Assembly (NCBI GenBank): GCA_016838885.1
Contig: JAEKNW010000224.1
Location: 1 to 50,922, forward strand
DNA length: 50,922 bases
Direction: 5' to 3'
DNA from: Candidatus Cloacimonadota bacterium
GTDB lineage: Bacteria > Cloacimonadota > Cloacimonadia > Cloacimonadales > JAFGVF01
A model generated the notes under the pieces. It was not told the DNA's origin and searched no databases. It worked only from the letters and a program-made list of their open reading frames with translations. A program made the position numbers and the translations under genes. Positions 1 through 7,284 of the stretch are shown here, in pieces; position 1 is the stretch's first letter, and every line of letters begins with the position of its first letter.

Positions 1-58
1 TCATTGCGCAGCAATACCTCAATTTTTCACTTTTCACTTTTCATTTTTCACTCTTCTT

Positions 59-290
59 TTTGTGCCTTTGTGGTGAAACTCTTCTTTCTTCTTCTTATCG
101 GTGTTCTTCGGTGTTATCGGTGGTTAAAGTTCTTCTCTTTTTTCTTCTCTTAAAAACTCTGTGCAACTCTGTGGTGACCTCTGTGTAACTCTGTGTTAAG
201 GATTTTCTTCTTCGTGTAATTAGTGAAATTAGTGGATAGACTTTCTTCCTTCTTCTTTTTTGTGCCTTTGTGCCTTTGTGGTGAAAAAAA
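59..290. repeat. Stack of five degenerate GTG-phrase repeats upstream of rfbB
   Basis: The 300 bases before rfbB hold no credible gene. They are built from at least five short phrase repeats, each ending in GTG-rich words and each with its own word: TGCCTTTGTGGTGAAA, then TTATCGGTGTTCTTCGGTG, then ACTCTGTGCAACTCTGTGG, then TAATTAGTGAAATTAGTGG, then TGCCTTTGTG repeated. The orientation is the one elsewhere seen on the 5' side of genes (the minus arm of inverted pairs). Their plus-arm partners would lie left of the window. The minus-strand ORF at 95-295 is a product of these repeats. Confidence 0.75.
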
Positions 291-312
291 ATCAAGATTA
301 AGAAAAAAACAC

Positions 313-341
313 TTGACCACTATTTAACATCTTTTTAAATA
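313..341 (+). promoter_or_regulatory. Possible sigma70-type promoter for rfbB
   Basis: TTGACC is followed after 17 bases by TAAATA, about 38 bases before the rfbB start. The -35 hexamer is good and the -10 is weak. In DNA this AT-rich such pairs arise by chance, so this is only a candidate. It lies just downstream of the repeat stack, where a promoter for the + strand cluster would be expected. Confidence 0.3.
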
Positions 342-378
342 GTCTAAGTATTAAATAAGACATTTGAGGACTTTAAAC

Positions 379-1446
379 ATGAATATAAACGGTAATATTT
401 TGGTAACAGGTGGTGCTGGTTTCATTGGTGCAAACTTTATTCACTATCTTTTTGAGCAGACAGATTTTACAGGACTAGTAATCAACGTTGATAAATTAAC
501 TTATGCCGGAAATTTAGAAAATCTCTCAGATATATCCCAAAAATATGACGACAGGTATCGCTTTCACCAAATAGATATCTGCAATTATGAAGCTATGGAT
601 GTAATATTTACCAAATACCAACCTCAAGTTATTGTCCATTTTGCAGCTGAATCCCATGTTGATAGGTCAATTCATGGACCTAAAGAATTCATTGAAACAA
701 ACATTATCGGAACATTTAACTTATTAGAATTAGCCAGAAAGCACTGGCAGGACAGACAAGATGTTCTCTTTCATCATATTTCAACTGATGAAGTTTATGG
801 TTCCTTAGGTGAAACAGGTTATTTTTACGAAGACACACCTTATGATCCTCGTTCTCCTTACTCATCTTCCAAAGCATCTTCCGACCATCTTGTTTCAGCC
901 TACTTCCATACCTATAAATTACCTGTAACTATCTCTAACTGTTCCAACAACTACGGTCCTTACCAATTCCCGGAAAAACTTATCCCCCTCATGATTTCTA
1001 ATATGTTAGAAGATAAGAATCTACCTGTTTATGGAGATGGCAGAAATATCCGAGACTGGCTCTATGTAGAAGACCATTGTTCTGGTATCTGGAAGATTAT
1101 CCAAAATGGAAGAAGGGGCGAAACCTACAATATCGGTGGAGAAAACGAATGGGAAAATATCAAACTTCTCCACGTCCTCTGCGAGCTAGTAGCAAGGAAA
1201 TCAGGTAAGGATCTGAATAAAATCTTAGATTTAATAACCTATGTAAAAGATAGAGCAGGACACGATAGACGCTATGCTATCAACTGCGATAAAATAAAGA
1301 ATGAACTTGGCTGGACTCAATCCGTGGATTTCTCACAAGGCCTGGAAAAGACAGTTGAGTGGTATTTAGCCAATACAGAATGGATTGAGAATATCAAAAC
1401 AGGTGAATACCAGAAGTGGATAGATAAAAATTATTCAAATGAATAA
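379..1446 (+). CDS. rfbB: dTDP-glucose 4,6-dehydratase
   Basis: Converts dTDP-D-glucose to dTDP-4-keto-6-deoxy-D-glucose, the branch point to dTDP-deoxysugars, in the cytoplasm. It is an extended SDR protein: NAD-binding GGAGFIG near residue 12, the family STDEVYG motif that holds the catalytic Asp-Glu pair, and the YSSSK Tyr/Lys pair. The 355 aa length is normal for RmlB. The ORF track starts at a TTG at 364, but that codon overlaps the ribosome site TTGAGGA, so I choose ATG 379. The partner rfbA lies 17 kb downstream. No rmlC or rmlD is present in the window, so the product probably feeds the 2,3-dehydratase, ketoreductase and transaminase genes at 19.6-23.0 kb rather than rhamnose. Confidence 0.95.
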   Translation: MNINGNILVTGGAGFIGANFIHYLFEQTDFTGLVINVDKLTYAGNLENLSDISQKYDDRYRFHQIDICNYEAMDVIFTKYQPQVIVHFAAESHVDRSIHGPKEFIETNIIGTFNLLELARKHWQDRQDVLFHHISTDEVYGSLGETGYFYEDTPYDPRSPYSSSKASSDHLVSAYFHTYKLPVTISNCSNNYGPYQFPEKLIPLMISNMLEDKNLPVYGDGRNIRDWLYVEDHCSGIWKIIQNGRRGETYNIGGENEWENIKLLHVLCELVARKSGKDLNKILDLITYVKDRAGHDRRYAINCDKIKNELGWTQSVDFSQGLEKTVEWYLANTEWIENIKTGEYQKWIDKNYSNE

Positions 1447-1455
1447 TTTTTATCA

Positions 1456-1551
1456 TTTAATAATTTAAGAGTTTAATAATTTAAGAGTTTAATAATTTAA
1501 GAGTTTAATGATTTAAGAGTTTAATGATTTAAGAGTTTAATGATTTAAGAG
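1456..1551. repeat. Six tandem copies of a 16-bp unit
   Basis: Six head-to-tail copies of TTTAATAATTTAAGAG lie directly after rfbB. Copies 1-3 read AATAAT and copies 4-6 read AATGAT. The reverse complement of two adjacent units occurs twice downstream of the next gene (2007-2035 with one mismatch, 2083-2111 exactly over 29 bases), so the small S23 gene sits between inverted arrays. There are no unique spacers, so this is not a CRISPR array. Confidence 0.9.
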
Positions 1552-1609
1552 TTTAAATTGCTAAATAATTAAATTATTAAATATTAATAACGAGTGAAAC
1601 GAGGTTTTG

Positions 1610-1975
1610 ATGTATACTTATTCGTTTGAGAAACTTGATTTTTGGACTGACTTAAGATTATTTATTAGTGATATTTATAAAGCTACTAATAAATACCCAA
1701 AATCTGAGAATTACTGTTTAATCGACCAGATTAGAAGAGCAGTAATATCTGTTAGTTCAAATTTAGCTGAAGGTTCATCAAGAACTTCATTTAAAGATCA
1801 AGCTCATTTCTATCAGATAGCATTTTCAAGTCTTATGGAAGTATTAAGCCAGTTGATAGTTTCTCATGACTTAAATTATATAACTGATGATGAATATTTT
1901 AGTTTAAGAAAAAGAATCGATTTTATCGCAAGTAGATTAAGTTTACTCAGAAAAGACAGATTAAACCTGAAATAA
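1610..1975 (+). CDS. Four-helix bundle protein, S23/23S rRNA IVS family
   Basis: This small (121 aa), probably all-helical protein matches the S23 family first found in intervening sequences of 23S rRNA and related to the Avd accessory protein of diversity-generating retroelements. Visible family marks are the N-terminal EKLDFW segment (the usual 'F..L.vW'), the central QIRRAVISVSSNLAEGSSR helix, and a C-terminal run of charged helices. ATG 1610 is chosen over the TTG at 1607 because GAGG lies five bases upstream. The gene is here not within rRNA but between rfbB and a repeat-filled gap, flanked by inverted 16-bp-unit arrays. Its cellular role is unknown; family members are thought to bind nucleic acid. 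Confidence 0.85.
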   Translation: MYTYSFEKLDFWTDLRLFISDIYKATNKYPKSENYCLIDQIRRAVISVSSNLAEGSSRTSFKDQAHFYQIAFSSLMEVLSQLIVSHDLNYITDDEYFSLRKRIDFIASRLSLLRKDRLNLK

Positions 1976-1979
1976 ATAG

Positions 1980-2116
1980 AGTCTTAAACATTCGCGAAGC
2001 GAATAATTAAATTATTAAACTCTTAAATTATTGAATTGATTTTTTTGTTTATTAAAGTCTTATACATTCGCGAAGCGAATAATTAAATTATTAAACTCTT
2101 AAATTATTAAATTGAT
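1980..2116. repeat. Two 61-bp direct repeats with ATTCGC-GAA-GCGAAT hairpin
   Basis: Two near-identical copies (1980-2040 and 2056-2116) each contain a perfect six-base stem, ATTCGC/GCGAAT, around a GAA loop. This is followed by an AT-rich tail that is the reverse complement of the 16-bp array upstream of the S23 gene. A third, shorter copy lies at 2327-2381. The hairpin is not followed by a plain T run, so I do not call it a rho-independent terminator. Confidence 0.85.
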
Positions 2117-2142
2117 ATTTACCATCGTGTGGTAAAGAAAAA

Positions 2143-2188
2143 GTGCTTCAGATTATAGCAATCTGTAAGTCATAGGGCGAAGCTTGCT
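2143..2188 (+). other. Conserved structured element, copy A
   Basis: First of three copies in this window of a 44-47 nt element. It opens with GTGCTTC, carries a hairpin (CAGATT-ATAGC-AATCTG), then the invariant core GTAAGTCATAGGGC and closes with GAAGCTTGCT, whose GAAGC can pair with the opening GCTTC. The hairpin stem is kept while the loop differs between copies, which suggests selection at the RNA (or single-strand DNA) level. I do not recognise it as a named riboswitch or small RNA. This copy is 245 bases before the ATPase gene. Confidence 0.6.
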
Positions 2189-2433
2189 TATTTTTAACCA
2201 CCAGGTTTAAGGATACAAAGTTACAAAGGTAGAATTAAATACATAGAACACACGTAACTTGGTTTGAACAGATATTAACTGATAAGAGATACTATATTTA
2301 ATATATAAAGTAAAGATTAAATTATTAAACATTTGCGAAGCGAATAATTAAATTATTAAACCTTTAAATCATTAAATTAATTATTGTGTCCTCTGTGTCT
2401 CAGTGGTGAATAAAAATAATAAAAGGAGAAAGT
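2189..2433. other. Repeat-filled gap before the ATPase gene
   Basis: No gene is visible. The stretch begins with TTAACCACC and an ACAAAG phrase and continues with an approximately 80-base module (TAGAACACACGTAAC, then TTTGAACAGATATTAACTG) that is related to 4032-4110 and 14941-15026. It contains the third ATTTGCGAAGCGAAT copy at about 2331, and ends with the minus-type phrase TGTGTCCTCTGTGTCTCAG and GTGGTGAA before the ribosome site AAAGGAGAAAGT of the ATPase. Confidence 0.6.
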
Positions 2434-3462
2434 ATGATTAACAAAGTTGAACTAAAAAACTTCGGACCTATCAAGCATTTAGATTGGTATAACATAAGCA
2501 ATCTAAACGTCATTATTGGTAAAAACTCTACTGGCAAAACCTTTCTTCTTAAATCTCTTTACACAGCTATGAAGACTATTGAAGAGTATGGACGTGGTGA
2601 TAATCCTAAATCATTATCTGATATTTTAATAGATAAATTGATATGGACTTTCCAAACAGATACTATTGGTGATTTAGTTAATAAAGAAGAAAATTCTCTT
2701 AACTTCAGCATGGATTTTAATAACAAGCACTGGAATTTTTCTTTTGGTAAAGAAACCTCAAAACTAATTAAATCAATTGAATATCATATAGATAAAAGAG
2801 AAAATGATAATTCAATCTTTCTTCCGGCTAAAGAAATTACTTCTATAGATAAAATTAGTTTTGATAGTCGAGAAAATAAACAGCTTTTCGGCTTTGATAA
2901 CACTTATTACGATCTTGCCAAAGCAATCAGACTTAATACCCAAAAAGGCAGAAACTTCCCTGAATTTGCTAATTGTAGAAAAAATCTAAAAGAGATTATT
3001 GATGGTAAAATTGAATTTGATACTGCAACTGAAAAATGGTATTATAAAAAAGGAAATCAAAAATTTTCAATAGGTATGACTGCTGAAGGGATTAAGAAAA
3101 TAGCAATTATTGATATTTTATTAGGAAACAGATATTTAACTAAAGATTCAATAATTTTTATTGATGAACCTGAATCAGCTCTTCATCCAAAAGCAATCTC
3201 GCAATTCTTAGAATTATTGGCAGAACTAAGTGAGACAGGAATTCAGATTTTTATGGCTACCCATTCCTATTATGTTATTAAAAGACTTTACTTGATATCT
3301 CAGAAGAAAAAAACATCAATCTCAGGAATTTTTTTTGATGATAGCCACGAAAACAATTTCTTAGAGTTTGATTTAATAGATGGAATCCCTGAAAATTCAA
3401 TCATCGAAGAATCAATCAATCTTTATAAAGAAGAGGTTAATCTGGGCTGGGATAATGAGTAA
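2434..3462 (+). CDS. AAA/OLD-like ATP-binding protein, possible defence ATPase
   Basis: This is a 342 aa ABC-type (SMC/OLD-like, AAA_15 or AAA_21 group) ATPase. Evidence is an N-terminal 'ELKNFGPIKH' strand, Walker A GKNSTGKT (about residue 29), an ABC signature-like segment IGMTAEGIKK (about 210), Walker B IIFIDEPESALHP (about 240) and the switch-region ATHS. It has no TOPRIM nuclease domain, so it is shorter than true OLD proteins. The stop overlaps the next gene's start by eight bases, so the two are translated together. Stand-alone ATPases of this kind paired with a small effector occur in anti-phage systems (PARIS and Septu are named examples). That role is an inference here. The pair interrupts the polysaccharide locus and has its own strong ribosome site, AAAGGAGAAAGT. 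Confidence 0.8.
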   Translation: MINKVELKNFGPIKHLDWYNISNLNVIIGKNSTGKTFLLKSLYTAMKTIEEYGRGDNPKSLSDILIDKLIWTFQTDTIGDLVNKEENSLNFSMDFNNKHWNFSFGKETSKLIKSIEYHIDKRENDNSIFLPAKEITSIDKISFDSRENKQLFGFDNTYYDLAKAIRLNTQKGRNFPEFANCRKNLKEIIDGKIEFDTATEKWYYKKGNQKFSIGMTAEGIKKIAIIDILLGNRYLTKDSIIFIDEPESALHPKAISQFLELLAELSETGIQIFMATHSYYVIKRLYLISQKKKTSISGIFFDDSHENNFLEFDLIDGIPENSIIEESINLYKEEVNLGWDNE

Positions 3463-3961
3463 GATTATAACTGAATCAGGTATGAAATTCGGTCCTTTTG
3501 AAGATAAATATCTTTATGAAATAGAAAAGAGTAAAATGGTTCAAACTTTACAGATAAAAATTGTAGAAATTATAATCTATTATAAAAAATCTCTGATATT
3601 TTTGGAAGCTAAAAGTTCTTCACCAGATCCTAATCAAGCTTTTTCGGATAGACAATGTAATTTTGATGAATATATTAAAGATGTTTCCAGAAAATTTATA
3701 AATTCAGTTAATATATTTGTATCAATTTGTATCAAGAGGAATAAAGATAAAATTAGTACAGAATTGGAGAAAATAGATTTCTCAACAACAAATATAAAAT
3801 TATTGTTGGTAATTAAAGATCATAAAATGGAATGGTTATCTCCCATAAATGATGCCTTAAAGTTTAGATTAAATGATTTATGTAAAAGCTTAAATATTAA
3901 TCCTAGCAATATTTTAACAATAAATGATACGATGGCAAAAGAAAAAAAGTTGCTTGTATAA
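3455..3961 (+). CDS. Small partner of the ATPase, possible PD-(D/E)XK nuclease
   Basis: I do not recognise the family of this 168 aa protein. The ORF track starts it at 3380, but ATG 3455 gives an ATGAGTAA overlap with the ATPase stop and removes residues read out of frame inside the ATPase. The segment KIVEIIIYYKKSLIFLEAK resembles the core of PD-(D/E)XK nucleases: an acidic residue at the end of one strand, a short hairpin, then E-x-K (EAK). An upstream Glu (YEIEK) could be the helix residue. The C-terminal half has alternating strands and helices and no membrane segment. Translational coupling suggests a toxin or effector controlled by the ATPase. The nuclease assignment rests on motif reading only. 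Confidence 0.6.
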   Translation: MSKIITESGMKFGPFEDKYLYEIEKSKMVQTLQIKIVEIIIYYKKSLIFLEAKSSSPDPNQAFSDRQCNFDEYIKDVSRKFINSVNIFVSICIKRNKDKISTELEKIDFSTTNIKLLLVIKDHKMEWLSPINDALKFRLNDLCKSLNINPSNILTINDTMAKEKKLLV

Positions 3962-4216
3962 CAACAAATAAAAATAAAAATGAATAGTGAAAAATTGTGG
4001 TATTGCTTCGCAATGACAATTTAAATATTAAACCACAAAGACACGAAGAACACAAAAAAAAAGAATAGAACACAGATAACTCAGATTGAACAGATAATAA
4101 CAGATAAGAGAGTTTAGATTTTACGAGGAAAATAGAATTAAAAAATAAAAGATTTAATAATTAATTTTGTGGTCTTTGTGGTAAAAAAAATTGTGTTTTA
4201 GTGTTGAAAAGAAACG
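3962..4216. other. Repeat-filled gap before the CitE-like genes
   Basis: No gene is visible. A plus-type phrase starts at 4032 (ACCACAAAGACACGAAGAAC) and runs into the roughly 80-base module with AGATTGAACAGATAATAACA. A minus-type phrase lies at 4164-4186 (TTTGTGGTCTTTGTGGTAAA). Together they form an imperfect inverted pair about 130 bases apart. A short imperfect palindrome, TTGCTTCGCAA, lies near 4004. The conserved structured element copy B follows directly. Confidence 0.6.
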
Positions 4217-4260
4217 GTGCTTCAGATAAATACTCTGTAAGTCATAGGGCGAAGCTTGCT
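4217..4260 (+). other. Conserved structured element, copy B
   Basis: Second copy of the element described at 2143. The hairpin is CAGA-TAAATAC-TCTG, a shorter stem than in the other copies but at the same place. The core GTAAGTCATAGGGCGAAGC is identical. This copy ends only 28 bases before the TTG start of the first CitE-like gene, so it would form the 5' leader of that mRNA. Confidence 0.6.
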
Positions 4261-4288
4261 CAAAATTCGAAAATAAAAGAGGATAAAT

Positions 4289-5098
4289 TTGTACAGAACC
4301 TTCCATTTCGTTCCGGCAGATAAAGCAAAATACATTAGTAATATCAATGTTTTAAATGCAGATCATATAATCTTAGATTTAGAAGATAGTGTAGATTTGA
4401 TAAATAAAGATATTGCCCGAGATAAAGTAGATTATTTATTAGGAAATACCAAAGATTTATTTCGAATATGGATTAGGTGTAATAGTATTGATAGTGCTGA
4501 ATTTTCTAAAGATATTAAGTTAATTAGAAAATATCCTCAAGTAGGCTTAGTTCTTCCCAAAGTTGAAACTATTGAAGATGTGAAATCTATCACATCACAG
4601 ATAAATAACAGACTAATAGTTTTAATAGAGAGTTTTCACAGCTTAAATAATATTACTTCTATAGTGGATAATGAGCAAGTTATAGGTCTTGGTTTAGGTT
4701 TAGAAGACATGCTGATAAATATTCCACGTAGTGAGTCTGAATTATCCGGATTAATACAAGGGATTTATCAGAAATTTATTTTATCAGCAAAGATGTTTAA
4801 TAAATTTTGTCTTGCCGGTATAACGAGCAATTATAAAAGCAAAGATCAATTAGTTCATGATTGTAATAAAGCTATTTCTTATGGTTTTGATGGGAAATTT
4901 TCAATCCACCCTAATCAAATAGAGATAATAAATAAGATATTTTCATTAGCCCAAGAAAGAGTCGATTGGGCACTTGAGGTTCAGCAATTAAGCAATTTAG
5001 ACGAGTCTCTTGGTTATCAAATCATTAGTGGTAAGTTAATCACACCACCAAAAATAAAAAAAGCAAAAACTATTCTAAGCATAATGGAGAAATTATGA
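4289..5098 (+). CDS. HpcH/HpaI aldolase (CitE-like) family protein, first of pair
   Basis: This is a 269 aa TIM-barrel lyase of the CitE/HpcH/HpaI family, whose members cleave or form C-C bonds in acyl-CoA or keto-acid substrates such as citramalyl-CoA, malyl-CoA or citryl-ACP. Family marks are FHFVPADKAKYI at the start, IILDLEDSV, 'LPKVE', 'LIESF' and 'GLGLEDM', which place the metal-binding Glu and Asp. The start is TTG 4289, with AAAGAGG six bases upstream; no in-frame ATG fits. Two residues differ from the twin gene downstream, for example ADKA for PGHN. It overlaps the next gene by ATGA. No citrate lyase alpha or gamma subunit is present, so the substrate is probably a polysaccharide substituent precursor. 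That is inference. Confidence 0.85.
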   Translation: MYRTFHFVPADKAKYISNINVLNADHIILDLEDSVDLINKDIARDKVDYLLGNTKDLFRIWIRCNSIDSAEFSKDIKLIRKYPQVGLVLPKVETIEDVKSITSQINNRLIVLIESFHSLNNITSIVDNEQVIGLGLGLEDMLINIPRSESELSGLIQGIYQKFILSAKMFNKFCLAGITSNYKSKDQLVHDCNKAISYGFDGKFSIHPNQIEIINKIFSLAQERVDWALEVQQLSNLDESLGYQIISGKLITPPKIKKAKTILSIMEKL

Positions 5099-5988
5099 AA
5101 AAGAGTTCAAATTACCTTTTAAGAAGTTTGATGTTTGTCCCTGGGCATAATGACAAATTATTAGCAAGTGCAGTCAAATCAGAGGCTGATGTCTTGTTAC
5201 TTGATTTAGAAGATTCTGTTCTACCTGTAAGCAATAAAGCTGTAGCCAGGATGAAAATTAAGGAATATGTTGAAGGTACTGATTTGAAGAAGAAACTAAT
5301 ATTCCCTCGAGTTAATGACAGGGAGAGTGGTTTTTTACTTAAAGATGTGCATGAATTAACCATTCCCGGAATCACTGGTTTTATGTATCCAAAATCACAA
5401 TCTGCTGAGGATATTTATTTCTTTGATAAACTCTTAGAAACTATCGAATATGAAAAAGGGTACACTATCGGAACATTTAAAATAATTCCTCTTATTGAAA
5501 CTGCAGCAGCTGTTTTGAACGCTCAAGATATCTGTAAGGCTTCTTCTCGAGTTATTGCAATAGCTTTTGGTTGTGAAGATTTTATTACAGATTTACAGGG
5601 GATTCATGATAAAGATGAGACAAGCATCTTTACACCGCGAGCTTTAATTGCTATGGCTGCCAGAGCTACTAATGTTATTCCAATAGATACTGTTCATATC
5701 AACGTTCACGATCTTGCTGATTTGGAGAAAAATTTAATCATTGGTAAGAATCTGGGATTTGAAGGAATGCTGGTCCTCCACCCTAAAGAATTACCCTTAG
5801 TACACCAATATTATACTCCTACCGAGGAAGAAATTGCCAGTGCTAAACTTATGCTGGAGCTATCTGAACAAGCAAAAAAAGATGGGAAAGGGGTTGCTAT
5901 GATGAACGGGAAGTTTATCGGACCTCCTATGGTAGAAACTGCTAAAAAGATACTTACCAGAGCAGAGTTAGTAAAAAATAGAATTTGA
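5095..5988 (+). CDS. HpcH/HpaI aldolase (CitE-like) family protein, second of pair
   Basis: This 297 aa second CitE-like TIM-barrel protein is closer to the family consensus than its neighbour: LMFVPGHNDKLL, LLLDLEDSVLP, FPRVND (substrate-phosphate or CoA-binding Arg), YPKSQ, IPLIETAAAV with the metal-binding Glu, GCEDF with the metal-binding Asp, and HPKEL near the C-terminus. It starts inside the stop of the first gene (ATGA), so the two may act as a heteromer or in successive steps. The downstream CapK-like acyl-adenylating genes follow within eight bases. They suggest that a hydroxy-acid or acyl-CoA made by the lyases is activated and transferred to the polysaccharide. That link is inference. 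Confidence 0.88.
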   Translation: MKKSSNYLLRSLMFVPGHNDKLLASAVKSEADVLLLDLEDSVLPVSNKAVARMKIKEYVEGTDLKKKLIFPRVNDRESGFLLKDVHELTIPGITGFMYPKSQSAEDIYFFDKLLETIEYEKGYTIGTFKIIPLIETAAAVLNAQDICKASSRVIAIAFGCEDFITDLQGIHDKDETSIFTPRALIAMAARATNVIPIDTVHINVHDLADLEKNLIIGKNLGFEGMLVLHPKELPLVHQYYTPTEEEIASAKLMLELSEQAKKDGKGVAMMNGKFIGPPMVETAKKILTRAELVKNRI

Positions 5989-5995
5989 GACTAGG

Positions 5996-7279
5996 ATGAT
6001 AGTACATAAATTAATACGTTATTATTTCGCATTGAACTATTGGGAAAAAGCATCATTGAAATCAATAAAAAAAATGCAATTAAAGAAATTTAAAGAAATT
6101 TTTGATTATGCTCGAGATAATTCCAAGTTTTATCAAGATTTATATAAAAAAAACGGAATAATGAATTTAGAAATAAAATCTTATAAAGATATTGAAAAAG
6201 TACCAATAGTTACAAAAGCAATGTTAAGAGAATATAAAATTAATGATATTGTAACATGTCGTATTGATAAACAGATTAATATCCATAGTACTTCTGGATC
6301 AACAGGAGAACCTTTTAAAATTGCATATTCAAAGTATGAAGATTATATTTCACATGTTAGGCTTACAAGAGAAATAATGAAATATGGTTATAATCCTTTT
6401 AAAAAGATGGTGCTAATTTCGAGATATGAGCCAGGTCATAAATTTGAAATAGAAGAAGATATGGGGATTATTAAGAAGCTTCAAAAATCTTATAACCTTT
6501 TTCCGAGAGTAGTAATTTCTATGTTTGAACCTTTAGGGGATATTATTAAACAACTTAAAATAATAAAACCATTTGTAGTCTGGTCAACACCATCATTTAT
6601 TTCTCTTTTAGCGAATAAGCTTGAAGAAACAAAAGAAAAACTAAATATCCCACTTCTATTTTTAATGGCTGAAACAATATCGCCCCTACAGATACTAATG
6701 TTTAAAAAATATCTTTGTAAGGATATAATCGATGCTTATGGGTGCATGGAGTCCCCATCAATGGGATATAGCATTAATAGTATTGATTATAAGAGTATTT
6801 TACCTAATACTACTTTGACAGAGGTAATTAATTATAGGAGTTATAATGGAAATCAAGTAGGGGATATAATTATAACAAATTTGCAAAATAAAACAATGCC
6901 TTTCATTAGATATGATTTAGGGGATTATGTTGGTGTTTTAAATGAGGATAGTTTTCCAATAAAAAAAATAGGGAGAGTACAAGGAAGGCTTGATGATATA
7001 TTAATAATGGAAGATGGATCAACATTATCATTTCATCAAACTTACCACTTATTTAATGATTTTCATGACGTCGAACAGTATAAGTTTATCCAACTTAAAG
7101 ATAAAAGTATTATTTTACAATTAAAAATTAAATTCGGAAAAAATAAAAAAGATGTAAGTAAAAAAGCAACTGATATTTGGAGTAAATATTTTCCGAAAAC
7201 GAAGATCAAGGTTGAGTTTGTAGATAATTTTAAAATCAAAAAAAAAACTGGAAAATTTAAAGTGATAGAAAAAATTTAA
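5996..7279 (+). CDS. CapK/PaaK-like adenylate-forming enzyme (copy 1)
   Basis: This 427 aa acyl-adenylating enzyme is of the phenylacetate-CoA ligase (PaaK) superfamily, CapK-like branch often found in capsule loci. Visible motifs are the phosphate loop TSGSTGEPF (about residue 100), the adenine-site motif DAYGCMES, the ribose-binding Asp in FIRYDLGDY, the hinge motif GRVQGRLDD, and a C-terminal KKTGKFK that supplies the catalytic Lys. True PaaK enzymes are of similar length. The ribosome site is weak (AGG touching the ATG). It is followed after five bases by a paralogue. Its substrate cannot be read from sequence. Phenylacetate breakdown is not supported by the neighbours. Confidence 0.88.
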   Translation: MIVHKLIRYYFALNYWEKASLKSIKKMQLKKFKEIFDYARDNSKFYQDLYKKNGIMNLEIKSYKDIEKVPIVTKAMLREYKINDIVTCRIDKQINIHSTSGSTGEPFKIAYSKYEDYISHVRLTREIMKYGYNPFKKMVLISRYEPGHKFEIEEDMGIIKKLQKSYNLFPRVVISMFEPLGDIIKQLKIIKPFVVWSTPSFISLLANKLEETKEKLNIPLLFLMAETISPLQILMFKKYLCKDIIDAYGCMESPSMGYSINSIDYKSILPNTTLTEVINYRSYNGNQVGDIIITNLQNKTMPFIRYDLGDYVGVLNEDSFPIKKIGRVQGRLDDILIMEDGSTLSFHQTYHLFNDFHDVEQYKFIQLKDKSIILQLKIKFGKNKKDVSKKATDIWSKYFPKTKIKVEFVDNFKIKKKTGKFKVIEKI

Positions 7280-7284
7280 AAACT

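Noticed and set aside
95-295. Minus-strand ORF of 66 aa rich in Arg/Lys
   Set aside because: It is a reading of the stacked phrase repeats; no ribosome site or family resemblance.
1456-1551. CRISPR-like regular array
   Set aside because: Units are contiguous 16-mers with no spacers and no cas genes are present.
1990-2010. Rho-independent terminator at the ATTCGCGAAGCGAAT hairpin
   Set aside because: The stem is short and is followed by AATTAAATTATT, not a T run; direct repetition in three places fits a repeat element better.
4289-5988. Citrate lyase operon
   Set aside because: No citD, citF, citC or citX-like gene is nearby; only CitE-like proteins in tandem.
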